Shown: positions 1 to 11,593 of the stretch, in pieces | Layout: every line of letters begins with the position of its first letter | Position numbering within the stretch: the stretch's first letter is position 1 | NCBI GenBank assembly: GCA_964006375.1 | Contig: OZ023270.1 | Span: 58,217,288-58,281,287, forward strand | DNA length: 64,000 nucleotides | Reading direction: 5' to 3' | Source of the DNA: Tillus elongatus | Lineage: Eukaryota; Arthropoda; Insecta; Coleoptera; Cleridae | Translations under genes and position numbers: made by a program | Notes under the pieces: model-generated | The model's input: only the letters and a program-made list of their open reading frames with translations | What the model was told of the DNA's origin: nothing | The model's database searches: none

Positions 1-923
1 GGGGCGGTCTAGCCACGACCAAATCATCCCAAAGCGGTCTCCCGTGGCGCAGCTCTCGTGCTCCTGGATCTGGACGCCAGCGGGGATATTTCGGGCTGCA
101 GTAGGTCTCCACTATTCCTGGCGATCGAAACAGTCTGGCGATACCCGGTATCCCGACCGTCCTGAAGGCACCGTCTGGAGGCTGTGTTTTCTTTTAACTT
201 GATAGTGAGGACTTCCTTTATTTTGTCGAGGGGAAATTTCCATCTCCCTAGGGAGACACTTCCTCCGGTCGTAGAGAGTCTGTACGAATGCAACGCATGC
301 TTGAGGGTCCGTAATTAACCGACCACCTGTCCGGTGCCTTCCTTTGGCGATCCTGGGACGCTTCTGCCCGCTTACAACCCGCGAGTTTACCACCCCTATC
401 CGTGATACCGTCCGTATAACTCGCGAATATTTCAGTTTCTGCCTCTGGTCTCTAATAAATTGATTAGTTGTCAAATAAGTTAGTTTAAACGTGGGGTATA
501 CCGGGAGAATCCCTTGTGTAAATATTTCTTTGTATATATTTTGTAAATATTTCCCCACCAATACTTTTGTAAATAGATTATTTGTTTTATACGGTATTTC
601 ATTTAAAGCTTCCCAACCAATCCACCCCAACGTAATACGTAACATCCTGTTCTCTAATACATAGGCCATAATTAAGGAGTCCTGAGGGACTTCTCCTGAG
701 GACTTAGGTGAACCCTGTCTCCACTGAAGTTTACCCCGGGTCCGTGTATCTGTAAATAACAACCGAGGACAGAGATATAGTCCTGAGGGAGCGCAGCGTC
801 TTCCTTTAAACCACGCTGCTGGCGCCTGAGCAAATCCCGTAAAAAGCCGTATTGATAAGGTTATCCCGTGGGAACCTCCCCATATTAGGGAAAGATAACC
901 TTATCCCGATTTGACCCCTCACA
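1..923 (+). repeat. 5' LTR, 3' portion only
   Basis: Direct repeat of 8823-9745. It ends in CTCACA, immediately before AA and the primer binding site. The missing left part (about 1342 bases, judged from the 3' LTR) lies outside the window. Confidence 0.95.
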
Positions 924-925
924 AA

Positions 926-943
926 TGGCACCTGCGAGCAGGG
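926..943 (+). promoter_or_regulatory. tRNA primer binding site
   Basis: Begins TGGCACCTGCGAG two bases after the LTR end. TGG matches the CCA tail of a tRNA primer. I do not assign the tRNA species. Confidence 0.7.
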
Positions 944-1605
944 ACCTAAGTTAGTAAATTAAATTAGAGAAAGGTGGATTTAGGGAAGTAGCCGTAAATA
1001 TTTTGAAATTTTTAAATTTTAATGTACATAGTTTATCGCTAATTGTGATAAGAGTTGTTGGAAAAGTGTAGATAAGATATGTTACACGTATCTTAGGAAT
1101 TCGGTATATTTTTAGTTTGAAACAGAGGCAGAATTTAAAAAGGAATTACAATATTGTTATCTACGATAACAATCGCCGTCTCATCAATACTTTGTGAAAA
1201 TGTGAACATTAATTTATTTTGCTTTTGATAGAATTATTTGTTAGCAGCTGTTGATCTTGCAATTTTTTTAAATAATAGTTGACTTTTTTTTCTTTCACGC
1301 TAGGTTCTAATGTTTGTTTACTGCATTACGTAATACGATTACATTCTTTAAGAGTAACATTTCTTTTAAGCAACATCCTCAGTTTAGCGTTAATATATAG
1401 TGTTTTTTTTTTTGGTTTCAACTTGTAGAGAATTTTGTTATTCCGAATTTTTGTTGTTTTGTATTTATATTTTTTTTGTGTTTTGTTTAAACACTACTGA
1501 TCAAGGGAAACTACTGTTACAAGTCCGACCCGTGTCATCCTAACATTGCGTTAACATCTTCGACAGCTTCGCAACGCCGTCTTGCCGCTTTACCGTTTGC
1601 ACTGA
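944..1605 (+). other. Gypsy 5' leader
   Basis: AT-rich untranslated leader with long T runs (for example 1404-1413). No coding signal until an open frame begins at 1606, just after an in-frame TGA at 1603. Confidence 0.6.
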
Positions 1606-1773
1606 ACAACGTCAGACCCAAAAACGGACAAGGCCGTCGAGCCTGATCCTCAAGAGAAGTCCGACCCGGACCTATTTGACGGCCGGGTAGGATGGGTATA
1701 CAGGCTGAAGAAGCCTGAACTGGAAACAGAGTTAGCGAGGTTTTGCCTACGACCCCAGACAACGGTTGAAGAA

Positions 1774-2751
1774 ATGAGAAGGCAATTGATTAAATTTTTG
1801 CGTGAAGGAAGACCGCCGCACACCGAGGCAGCCTCACTGCCTAACGTTACCGCATCGCCGCCGTCGTCACCACGAACGGGAAACTTAATCGGGCACCTAA
1901 CACCGCCTACGCAAAAGCCATTCCCGCCGCCAATATCACCTGTGACCAAGACTACGACATTTCGGCAACCAGAACCACTCAATCTGTTTGCGTGGAACTT
2001 GCATTTCCAGGGCAGGTCTGACCCCGTAGCATTTTTAGAACGCATAGAAGAAATCCGCTTGCACTTTAACGTATCTTCGGACCGCCTTCTGCCAGTGTTG
2101 CCACAGGTCTTGGAAGGTCAAGCCTTGCTGTGGTATCGAAATAATAGGACTTACTGGACATCGTGGGAAGACTTTATCGAGGATTTCAAGCGTTTCTATT
2201 TCCCGACAAACTACTTCGTAGATTTAGAAGCTGAAATCAGTCGACGTTTACACAAAGCCGGTGAGCCCGTGTTCACTTACATAACAGAGCTGCAGACACT
2301 CATACGCCGGCACGGTAACATCAACAGGCAACAGGAATTGACTTGGTTACGAAGAAACCTGCGCCCAGAGTTCCGACAGATGCTCTGGAATTGCGACGTG
2401 CCAGACATACGTAGGTTCATAGAAAAAACAAAGGAAACTGAGGCGATGTTGAAGGAACTAAATGATACCAAGGAGGGCCCACCAAAGCCTAGCCGGCCTC
2501 CTTCGGATAAGCAAGAAAGTGGGAATACTAGTTCCCCCGCTAAGAGCCGTTTTACACCCCCGACTTCTCCTACGACTAACCGTCCGGAAACCAGTAAGCA
2601 GGTTCGTTTCGCGATGGAGCGTACGACTTGCTGGAATTGTGGTGAGACAGGACACATGAGAAGCCAGTGTCAGAAAGCACCACGACTGTTTTGTTCACGC
2701 TGTGGCAAGACAGGAGTGTTATCCCGGGATTGCAAATGTCCGGGAAACTAG
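1774..2751 (+). CDS. gag: Gag polyprotein of the gypsy element
   Basis: 325 residues from the first in-frame ATG. Gag builds the virus-like particle and binds the element RNA. A retrotransposon-gag core is visible at about residues 68-190 (FAWNLHFQG, WYRNNRTYW, FKRFYFPTNY), followed by a Pro/Ser-rich linker. There is a CCHC zinc knuckle C286-x2-C289-x4-H294-x4-C299, then a second knuckle C307/C310/C320 whose histidine is replaced by valine (V315). The frame stays open for 168 bases upstream of the ATG (1606-1773) and reads like the usual N-terminal helical start of such Gags (LKKPELETELARF), yet it holds no ATG. The real start may therefore be non-AUG or lost by mutation. The 3' end overlaps pol by 85 bases and ends at TAG directly after a slippery heptamer. 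Confidence 0.9.
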   Translation: MRRQLIKFLREGRPPHTEAASLPNVTASPPSSPRTGNLIGHLTPPTQKPFPPPISPVTKTTTFRQPEPLNLFAWNLHFQGRSDPVAFLERIEEIRLHFNVSSDRLLPVLPQVLEGQALLWYRNNRTYWTSWEDFIEDFKRFYFPTNYFVDLEAEISRRLHKAGEPVFTYITELQTLIRRHGNINRQQELTWLRRNLRPEFRQMLWNCDVPDIRRFIEKTKETEAMLKELNDTKEGPPKPSRPPSDKQESGNTSSPAKSRFTPPTSPTTNRPETSKQVRFAMERTTCWNCGETGHMRSQCQKAPRLFCSRCGKTGVLSRDCKCPGN

Positions 2752-5700
2752 ATGGGAACTGTGAAGGGCCGAGACTCCAGCAGTTCCGCCCCAACGACAC
2801 CTCGGCCATTGACAGACGATCTCAAACTGACAACAGACCCATAGTCAGGACAAGGATAGGCCAGAAGTGTTTCAGTGCTTTACTGGACACAGGGGCGACC
2901 CGGTCCTTTCTGAGCGGTACCGCACTTGAGGAAATAGACGCAGATTATTTACAAGCCGTCTCCTTGCCAGACGTAAACACCCGCATCGCCGATGGACGAC
3001 TGGTCTCCGTACAACAAATGTACGTGACTGAATTGATGTTGGGTAGTAAGAAGATACAAGGGGAGCTGTTGTATCTGCCTCACCTCCCGGTAGACCTAGT
3101 GTTGGGGATGGATATTTTGGGGAAGTACGACTTCCGTATAGATTTACCGACCGCTAAAACCTACCTCGATGGAGAACTGCTGGCGTCAGCAACTCCACCC
3201 CCGCCCGTAGTTCCAATACATACTATGGAAACGAACACCTTGGGGGAATTGACCCCCCGAGAGCGACGTCAACTTGATCTGTTCTTGGAGAAAGAACTTG
3301 GATATTTCAAACAAATAACTGGCCCTACCGACCGAGTACAACATCATATTCGCCTGTCGAGGAGAGAACCTATTAAACAGCGATACCGCCCACAAAACCC
3401 GAAAATGCAGCAGGTCATTAACGACGAGGTCGACAGGATGTTGGAAGAAGGAATTATAGAACCTTCTAACAGCCCATGGAGCTCACCTGTGGTGATGGTT
3501 AAGAAAAAGGACGGGAAATACCGCTTCTGTGTGGACTTCCGGGAAGTTAACAAGGTTTCCGTCAAGGACGCCTACCCGCTGCCATATATATCGGGCATAC
3601 TCGACAAGCTTCGCCGGGCCAAGTACATCAGCAGTCTGGATTTGAAGCAGGGCTACTGGCAAATCCCTCTGACGCCGACAAGTAAGCCCGTCACCGCCTT
3701 TACCGTCCCGGGGAGGGGGTTGTATCAGTTCAAAGTCATGCCTTTCGGAATTCACTCGGCTCCAGCGACGTTCCAGCGGCTGTTGGATACCATAATAGGC
3801 CCCGATATGGAACCGCACGCTTTCGCCTACCTGGACGACGTTATCGTAATGGGAGAGACCTTCGAGGAGCACCTGGAGAACTTGAGGGAAGTGTTCCGAA
3901 GGCTGAGGCAGAGTAACTTGCAGCTGAACCCGGAGAAATGTCACTTCTGCAGGAAGTCGCTGAAATATCTTGGGCATGTTGTGACGTCGGATGGCATCAG
4001 CACCGATCCGGATAAAGTGGAGGCTATAGAGGCCATGCCGACCCCACGAACCGTAAGAGACGTCCGTCGATTTTTGGGGGTCGCCTCGTGGTACCGCCGT
4101 TTCATTCCGCAATTCTCACAGGTAGTGACCCCCTTGACCAAGCTATTGAAGAAGAAGAATCGATGGCACTGGGGTGAAGAGCAAGAAAGGTCGTTTAAAG
4201 ACCTGAAGAAATTACTCACTCAGACGCCGATATTGACCTGTCCGGACTTTTCGAAAGAATTCGTCCTGCAAACTGATGCCAGTGATAATGGCTTAGGCAT
4301 AGCTCTGACTCAGAACGTCGACGGGTCAGAGAAAGTAATCGCGTATGCCAGTCGGACGCTCTGCCCTGCCGAGAAAAATTATTCTGTGACGGAAAAAGAG
4401 TGCCTAGCGGTGGTATGTGGGATTGAAAAAATGCGCCCATACCTGGAGGGGTACCATTTTACAGTACTGACAGACCACCAATCTCTTAGGTGGTTGCAAA
4501 CGATTAAAACCCCGATTGGGCGTGTGGCCAGGTGGAGCGTATTTCTACAACAATACGACTTCACGATAAAATATCGACGAGGCGCACTAAACCGTGTAGC
4601 GGACGCCCTCTCCCGTTCACCGTTGGAGAGCTGTGAAGAGTCCGCGGAAGAGAATATTTGCTTCACAGAGGAGGAAGCAAGCTGTTCCTGGTACAGACGT
4701 AAGTTGGACCAGGTGGAAAGGAACCCGGAGGCATTTCCCGACTATTCCATCAGGGGCGGAAGACTGTACCGACATTTTTGGGACGCATACAACTTAAGCG
4801 AGCCCGAGCTGAGCGATCCCTGGAAATTGTGCATCCCTAAGGACGTGCGTGGCCGAATTCTACGAGAGAACCACGACGAACCGACCGCCGGGCACATGGG
4901 CATTTCAAAAACCATTGCCCGTATAGCTTGTCATTACTATTGGCCAGGGATGTTTCGGGAAGTTGCGAGTTATGTGAGGCAATGTAATCGCTGTCAGAGG
5001 TTTAAAGTCTCCCAACAACAGACCCCCGGGAAGATGCAGCCTTCCTCGAACAAGACACCATGGGAAACCGTCTGCGTCGATTTAGTGGGACCCCTGCCTC
5101 GGTCCAAAAAGGGGCACAATTTTATTATTGTCGCCCAAGACCGTTTCACGAAATGGGTAGAATGCCGACCGTTGAGGAAAGCCACCGCCCCCGCCGTCAA
5201 CAAAGCGTTGTTTGAGATGGTCATCACTAAGTTTGGCTGCCCCAGGACACTGATCTCGGACAACGGGAAACAACTAGTGTCCCATGAACACAAGGCCTGG
5301 CTGAAGGAGTTAGGGATAGCCCAGAGGCTGACCCCAATATACACTCCCCAGGCCAATGCTGTGGAGAGGGCGAATCGCACGCTGAAAACCATGATCGCTC
5401 AGTTTTGCGAGCATGATCAGCGACAGTGGGATGAAAGACTGCCTGAACTGGGGTTCGCCATCAACACGGCCAAACAGGAATACACCGGATTCACCCCAGC
5501 CTTCCTGAACTTCGGCCGAGAGCTGACCGTCCCCGGCGCGGTGCACGCTGATCGCGAAATACCGCCGGACAGTCAGCCAGAGGAGCCGGAGACGACGCCG
5601 GAAGAAATAGAAGACCGTCATAACCGTCTGAAGAAGCTGCGAGAAACATTCGAGTTAGTAAGAATGAATCTGGCAAGGGCGTTCACCCAACAAAGTCGCC

Positions 5701-6119
5701 ACTACAATTTGCGTCGCAGGGAATGGCAATGCAAAGTTGGTGAACAGGTGCTACGCCGGGAACATCCGTTATCACAAGGAACCAGTGGTTTTGCCGCAAA
5801 GCTCGCTGCGAAATATTCTGGGCCGTATACGGTGGTCAAAGTAGTGTCACCGGTGGTATATGACCTCCGGGATACCAAGGGCAAGCTGCTGAAGCACATA
5901 CATGTGAAAGATTTGAAAAAGTTTCATGCACCACAGCAGCCAGAGGCCGTAAATACGTCGCCGCCGCCAGAACTACACTTTATCCGTGCATATGCAGCAG
6001 CAGACGCATCCAGAATCGACGAAATTGTTCCCGTAAAACCAGAGTATTTACCGATGGCAGAGAAGAGTTTATGTTGTAGGTGTGGTCAGTCTGGACACAC
6101 CCGTTACCAGTGTGAGTAG
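2667..6119 (+). CDS. pol: Pol polyprotein: protease, reverse transcriptase, RNase H, integrase
   Basis: 1150 residues in the -1 frame relative to gag. The product is probably a Gag-Pol fusion entered at 2742-2748, not one started at the nominal ATG. Domains in order: aspartic protease D74-T-G-A; reverse transcriptase with SLDLKQGYWQI (D325) and YLDD (388-391); RNase H with D537 in QTDASDNG and the DALSR end; integrase with an HHCC finger near 739-790 (H743, CNRCQ) and catalytic D805, D865, E900; then a GPY motif near 1052. The last 16 residues form an extra CCHC knuckle (C1136, C1139, H1144, C1149), unusual at the Pol C terminus. Every catalytic residue expected is present and the frame is unbroken, so it looks functional. 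Confidence 0.95.
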   Translation: MSESTTTVLFTLWQDRSVIPGLQMSGKLDGNCEGPRLQQFRPNDTSAIDRRSQTDNRPIVRTRIGQKCFSALLDTGATRSFLSGTALEEIDADYLQAVSLPDVNTRIADGRLVSVQQMYVTELMLGSKKIQGELLYLPHLPVDLVLGMDILGKYDFRIDLPTAKTYLDGELLASATPPPPVVPIHTMETNTLGELTPRERRQLDLFLEKELGYFKQITGPTDRVQHHIRLSRREPIKQRYRPQNPKMQQVINDEVDRMLEEGIIEPSNSPWSSPVVMVKKKDGKYRFCVDFREVNKVSVKDAYPLPYISGILDKLRRAKYISSLDLKQGYWQIPLTPTSKPVTAFTVPGRGLYQFKVMPFGIHSAPATFQRLLDTIIGPDMEPHAFAYLDDVIVMGETFEEHLENLREVFRRLRQSNLQLNPEKCHFCRKSLKYLGHVVTSDGISTDPDKVEAIEAMPTPRTVRDVRRFLGVASWYRRFIPQFSQVVTPLTKLLKKKNRWHWGEEQERSFKDLKKLLTQTPILTCPDFSKEFVLQTDASDNGLGIALTQNVDGSEKVIAYASRTLCPAEKNYSVTEKECLAVVCGIEKMRPYLEGYHFTVLTDHQSLRWLQTIKTPIGRVARWSVFLQQYDFTIKYRRGALNRVADALSRSPLESCEESAEENICFTEEEASCSWYRRKLDQVERNPEAFPDYSIRGGRLYRHFWDAYNLSEPELSDPWKLCIPKDVRGRILRENHDEPTAGHMGISKTIARIACHYYWPGMFREVASYVRQCNRCQRFKVSQQQTPGKMQPSSNKTPWETVCVDLVGPLPRSKKGHNFIIVAQDRFTKWVECRPLRKATAPAVNKALFEMVITKFGCPRTLISDNGKQLVSHEHKAWLKELGIAQRLTPIYTPQANAVERANRTLKTMIAQFCEHDQRQWDERLPELGFAINTAKQEYTGFTPAFLNFGRELTVPGAVHADREIPPDSQPEEPETTPEEIEDRHNRLKKLRETFELVRMNLARAFTQQSRHYNLRRREWQCKVGEQVLRREHPLSQGTSGFAAKLAAKYSGPYTVVKVVSPVVYDLRDTKGKLLKHIHVKDLKKFHAPQQPEAVNTSPPPELHFIRAYAAADASRIDEIVPVKPEYLPMAEKSLCCRCGQSGHTRYQCE
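2742..2748 (+). promoter_or_regulatory. -1 ribosomal frameshift site GGGAAAC
   Basis: In the gag frame this reads G GGA AAC followed at once by the TAG stop, a perfect X XXY YYZ heptamer. Slipping back one base passes directly into the pol frame (GGG AAA CTA). The same heptamer class is known from betaretroviral gag-pro junctions. It sets the Gag to Gag-Pol ratio. I did not establish a downstream pseudoknot. Confidence 0.8.
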
Positions 6120-7463
6120 CCGTTAAATGCTCCCAAGGTGGAAAAGTGGGCAGTAGGCCCCGAGAATGTTCCTGTCAGGACCCAGGAAAACCAAATGTGG
6201 TCATGGAGAAGAGGAGTAGCGACAAGAGCCATGCAGTGTACGCCCCAGGTTGCAGGTGTAGCTACCCAGTGTAACCTGGTGCTGAACGACCGAAGCCATG
6301 GGAACTGCCGGAGTTGCCAACCAGCAAGCCCAACAGTTGGAGGCCACCTCATGAGATGGGTGCTGCTACCAGGGCAGGCCGTATCGTCTGGTGCCAGCCG
6401 GCGCTCCATGGACCCGACGCAGAGGGCCACGTGCGGCTGCACGACTGGATGGACAGACGACAGGTACTAGGTGCAGAGTGTGACACGAGAGTGTGGGACA
6501 CTTCTAGGAGTGCCACTCGACGGTGCACAAACGAGGAGACTGTGGGTGAGACTATCATTGACTATTATTTAGATTAAGCATAGTGTACTCAACCTAATTC
6601 TCAGACATTTTGTGCTAAGTTCCGTTCAAATAGCTCCCAATTCATTTGAGGCGGGAAGCTAGCAATTTCGGGTGTGTTAAATCTGAACGATTTGTTTATT
6701 TACGCTTAGGAATCCTGGTTAATTTAGTTTTAACTTGCATTTTCCTTTTTGATTATTTTCTTAAATTAAGCGATATTGCATATAGACGCGTCGCAGTGCC
6801 TCTACGGAGATAACTGTTCCGTATTTGTGTTTGGAGCATCGTTTAAATTTAGTTTAAGGATATATTTTATTTTCTGTTTACTTACGAACTCTAATTATTT
6901 AATTGTCCGTTCGAAAGTCCTTGATTTAGTTTAAGGATGTTTTATTTTCTGTTTACTTACGAATTTTAATAATTTAATTTTCCGTTCAAAGATGTTTGAT
7001 TTAGTTTAAGAATATTTCGTTTTTTAATTGTGAGATGTTGCACATACCCAGGGGTTATGATGGAAAATTTGACAGTATAATTTCCCTGGTGCGCCTTCTA
7101 ATTATCTGATTTTCCTTTGAAAAACGTTTCATTTAGTTTAAGAATATATTTATTTATTTTTAATTAAGAAATTTTGCGCATATCCAGGAAATACGGTTTG
7201 AAATTTGATATCATTTCTCCGTTACACATACTAATTATTTATTCTTGCTTTGAAAGATGTTTGATTTAGTTTAAAAGTGTATTGGGTAGGACTGCTTGCT
7301 TATATGAAACAGGAAAGAGAAACTTTTCTTTGAGGGTACATTATGTGCATTCTTTCTCGACATATTGGTATGCCTGTTATTTTCTTGTATTAATATTGTT
7401 ATATTGGGGACCAGAGGACCGGTGAGGTCGGGATGTGGAAGAAAAAACTTCGTTTTTTCTTTC
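6120..7463 (+). other. Gypsy 3' non-coding region with degenerate AT-rich repeats
   Basis: 6120-6560 is GC-moderate with a 110-codon frame (6138-6470) lacking a signal peptide, membrane segment or recognisable motif, so I do not call a gene. From about 6840 to 7285 a motif containing GATTTAGTTTAAGGAT recurs five times (near 6846, 6921, 6998, 7130 and 7262). The first spacings are about 75 bases and the later ones about 130. Confidence 0.6.
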
Positions 7464-7480
7464 AGGAGAAGAGAGGGGGA
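7464..7480 (+). promoter_or_regulatory. Polypurine tract
   Basis: Seventeen purines ending GAGGGGGA directly abut the TGT of the 3' LTR. This is where plus-strand DNA synthesis is primed. Confidence 0.85.
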
Positions 7481-9742
7481 TGTCACGAAGTGACGTAATG
7501 GCCATTAGAAATCTAATTAGTTAACAGGGGAATAGATCCGTACCATCCGTATTTAATTTAATTTATTTTGTTATTAAAACATTCAATAAAATATAGTTTC
7601 CAAAAACGTCGCGAGATCGGAGGAAGGGTAAGGAGTATAGCGGGTTGAGGTCGCCCAGGCGAGTCCTGCGGCATGCGAAACGATGAAAGCGGGGACGGAC
7701 GGGCTGGTCCACTGCATCAACCTACGCGCACCGCGTGCGGCGCATAAGCTTCGGATGACTGAGGCCGCATCGAGGTCTGGATATATCGACTGTAACGCGC
7801 TCGACAAGTTAGTTCTTTTTCAGCAGTCGCAGGGGCCGTCACGGAGAGGAAGCAGCCACCGTCCGCGTCTTCGTTCTTGGTGTTCGGTTTTATTGTGTGT
7901 TTCAGTAGCGAATCCAGCAGGCCGACCGTGGGAGTTTAGTTCTCTTTCAGCGAGCGCAGAGCCAGGTCACAGAGATGAAGCAGCCACCGTCCGCGTCTTG
8001 ATTCTTGGTGTTGGGTTTTATTGTGTATTTCAGGCCGGCCGTGGGAGAGTACGCCGCGATTCGTTAGGTGCACCAGCTTAGTAGAGTTAGCAGCTGTGGC
8101 AAGTAGAGAACGCCGTCTTCAGCAGGCCGCTCATTTCCGCTTTGTTTGGGTAGGTCGCTGTCTCTGTAGCAGTACGGTGGAGGGCCTGTATGAAAGGGGT
8201 TTTCCACGGATCGACGACTCTCTCTGGCGGCGAACACCTAGGCGCGCTTGGTGGCCTTCGCCAGAGGTGACGTTAAAAGTCCAGGTGTGGAAAAGATATT
8301 GAATGTTGTTGTGTTTGTTAGTGGTTTTATTTCAGAGAGACGGCCGCAAGGGAGCTTCGGATAAATAGGTCCATCGTTCGTTTCTGTCTGTATCCGCGGG
8401 GCGACCTGGGGGAGCCGGGGCTCGCGTTCCTTGGCTGGAGTCTTCCCGAGAGCGCGAGAGCACTGGCAAAGCGGCCGACTGCACGTTGATTTGAACCGGG
8501 GGGCGGTCTAGCCACGACCAAATCATCCCAAAGCGGTCTCCCGTGGCGCAGCTCTCGTGCTCCTGGATCTGGACGCCAGCGGGGATATTTCGGGCTGCAG
8601 TAGGTCTCCACCACTCCTGGCGATCGAAACAGTCTGGCGATACCCGGTGTCCCGACCGTCCGGCTGACATTATTGGGAAAACCTTGTCGTTTTCAGTCTT
8701 CGGGGGAAAAGCTTTATATGTTTCCGTCGGGAGACGCAAAGGGGTCGCGTTCCTGGGCTGGAGTCTTCCCGAGAACGCGAGAGAACTAGCAAAGCGGCCG
8801 ACTGCACGTTGATTTGAACCGGGGGGCGGTCTAGCCACGACCAAATCATCCCAAAGCGGTCTCCCGTGGCGCAGCTCTCGTGCTCCTGGATCTGGACGCC
8901 AGCGGGGATATTTCGGGCTGCAGTAGGTCTCCACTATTCCTGGCGATCGAAACAGTCTGGCGATACCCGGTATCCCGACCGTCCTGAAGGCACCGTCTGG
9001 AGGCTGTGTTTTCTTTTAACTTGATAGTGAGGACTTCCTTTATTTTGTCGAGGGGAAATTTCCATCTCCCTAGGGAGACACTTCCTCCGGTCGTAGAGAG
9101 TCTGTACGAATCCAACGCATGCTTGAGGGTCCGTAATTAACCGACCACCTGTCCGGTGCCTTGCTTTGGCGATCCTGGGACGCTTCTGCCCGCTTACAAC
9201 CCGCGAGTTTACCACCCCTATCCGTGATACCGTCCGTATAACTCGCGAATATTTCAGTTTCTGCCTCTGGTCTCTAATAAATTGATTAGTTGTCAAATAA
9301 GTTAGTTTAAACGTGGGGTATACCGGGAGAATCCCTTGTGTAAATATTTCTTTGTATATATTTTGTAAATATTTCCCCACCAATACTTTTGTAAATAGAT
9401 TATTTGTTTTATACGGTATTTCATTTAAAGCTTCCCAACCAATCCACCCCAACGTAATACGTAACATCCTGTTCTCTAATACATAGGCCATAATTAAGGA
9501 GTCCTGAGGGACTTCGCCTGAGGACTTAGGTGAACCCTGTCTCCACTGAAGTTTACCCCGGGTCCGTGTATCTGTAAATAACAACCGAGGACAGAGATAT
9601 AGTCCTGAGGGAGCGCAGCGTCTTCCTTTAAACCACGCTGCTGGCGCCTGAGCAAATCCCGTAAAAAGCCGTATTGATAAGGTTATCCCGTGGGAACCTC
9701 CCCATATTAGGGAAAGATAACCTTATCCCGATTTGACCCCTC

Positions 9743-9745
<3 letters not shown>
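7481..9745 (+). repeat. 3' LTR, complete, 2265 bp
   Basis: Begins TGTCACG and ends CTCACA, so the ends are inverted TGT/ACA. A polyadenylation-type AATAAA lies at 7585-7590. It is long for a gypsy LTR, partly from an internal duplication (8424-8663 against 8745-8984, offset about 322 bases). Several unbroken frames on the minus strand (for example 8934-9584) appear in both LTR copies only because the LTRs are duplicates. None has a recognisable domain. Confidence 0.9.
8424..8984 (+). repeat. Imperfect tandem duplication inside the LTR
   Basis: A block of about 240 bases containing GGGCGGTCTAGCCACGACC occurs twice, at 8424-8663 and 8745-8984, separated by about 80 unrelated bases. The second block is the one also seen at the left edge of the window. 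Confidence 0.85.

Positions 9746-9808
<63 letters not shown>
9746..9808. repeat. (TA)n microsatellite at the gypsy 3' flank
   Basis: About 63 bases of pure TA directly after the LTR terminus. It is the apparent insertion target. Confidence 0.95.
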
Positions 9809-9811
<3 letters not shown>

Positions 9812-10028
9812 TATAAACGCAACAATGTAAGACTTGAATTTTAGTTTAGGATTCAAATTTTTTGGTAAGATTATGTGAACGATACAATACAGAATCACGG
9901 TTTACAGGTTATAAGGCAATAAAAGGTCAGTGACAGTAAATAAAGTCAATTAAATAGAGAAATTTAAATACCTTATCAGTTTACAAAATTGTCAGTTTAC
10001 AAGTTATAAGTACATAATCAAATATTTT

Positions 10029-10893
<865 letters not shown>

Positions 10894-11593
10894 TTTTTAA
10901 ATAAAGAAAACATATTTCAAAATTAAACATTTTCAAGGCTAAATTATTAATAAAAAGGCCTAAGTTAATTGAGGTTGCGTGTAGTGATATTGAAATTTAA
11001 AACAGGATCTAATATAATTGCAAAATAACGTATTCCAAATGATTTTAGGTATTGTTACAGCTAAAAACTGACATATGTAGAAATTAGAACTTACTTTAGG
11101 AGGAAAGTGTCTGTTGCATAATTATTATTAGCAGGGGACACACCGTTCGTAGACAGGTCTAATAAAATATCAAATTCTGGAAAAAGTAATCAAAAAGGTT
11201 GTACAAAAAAATGGTGGAAGTGACTGGCTAATGATTAAAATAAAATAAAAACATTGATTCCGTCTAGTATCAGAAATACAGCTGTAAAAAGTAATGTTAC
11301 CTGTTAGATAAGCAGAGTGCGAATTGGTATATAAACAGTTTGTTTTTAACAATATAAACTAATATATCTCGAGCAAAAAGACATATTTCACAAAATCTGT
11401 ATGAGCTGAAAAAGAATAGTCCAGTTATATTTTCAAGCTAAACAAGAACTATCTTGGACTTGGGTCATAGAGGCCCTAATTGGCGCTCATTTAAAAAAAT
11501 AATTTCGAAAGTCTCACCATCGTTACCTCTCTAATGAGAATTCACTAAAATTGGAATAAAAATTTCTATATAATATAATATGCCCATTCACTG
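10894..11593. other. AT-rich spacer, no gene seen
   Basis: Contains another partial end of the same repeat family (near 11478-11540, with GGCGCTCATTT and GAGAATTCACTAAA). No coding or RNA feature recognised. Confidence 0.5.

Larger units (their letters stand above)
1..9745 (+). mobile_element. Ty3/gypsy LTR retrotransposon, 5' end cut by the window edge
   Basis: Order seen: partial 5' LTR (1-923), primer binding site, leader, gag (1774-2751), pol (2667-6119), a 1.36-kb non-coding stretch, polypurine tract (7464-7480) and complete 3' LTR (7481-9745). Pol has protease, reverse transcriptase, RNase H and integrase in that order, which is the Ty3/gypsy arrangement. The 923 shared LTR bases differ at only three places that I found (near 293, 343 and 694), so the insertion is young. 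Both reading frames are open, so it may still be competent. No env-like reading frame is present. The right flank is a (TA)n tract, so the target was probably a microsatellite and the target duplication cannot be told from the repeat. Confidence 0.95.

Noticed and set aside
112..762. 216-codon minus-strand frame in the LTR, also at 8934-9584
   Set aside because: Conserved only because the two LTRs are recent duplicates. No recognisable domain, antisense to the element.
3483..4112. 209-codon minus-strand frame opposite gypsy pol
   Set aside because: Shadow frame opposite the reverse transcriptase coding region.
6138..6470. 110-codon frame after pol as a possible env gene
   Set aside because: Too short, no signal peptide, fusion or membrane segment. 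Probably 3' non-coding DNA.
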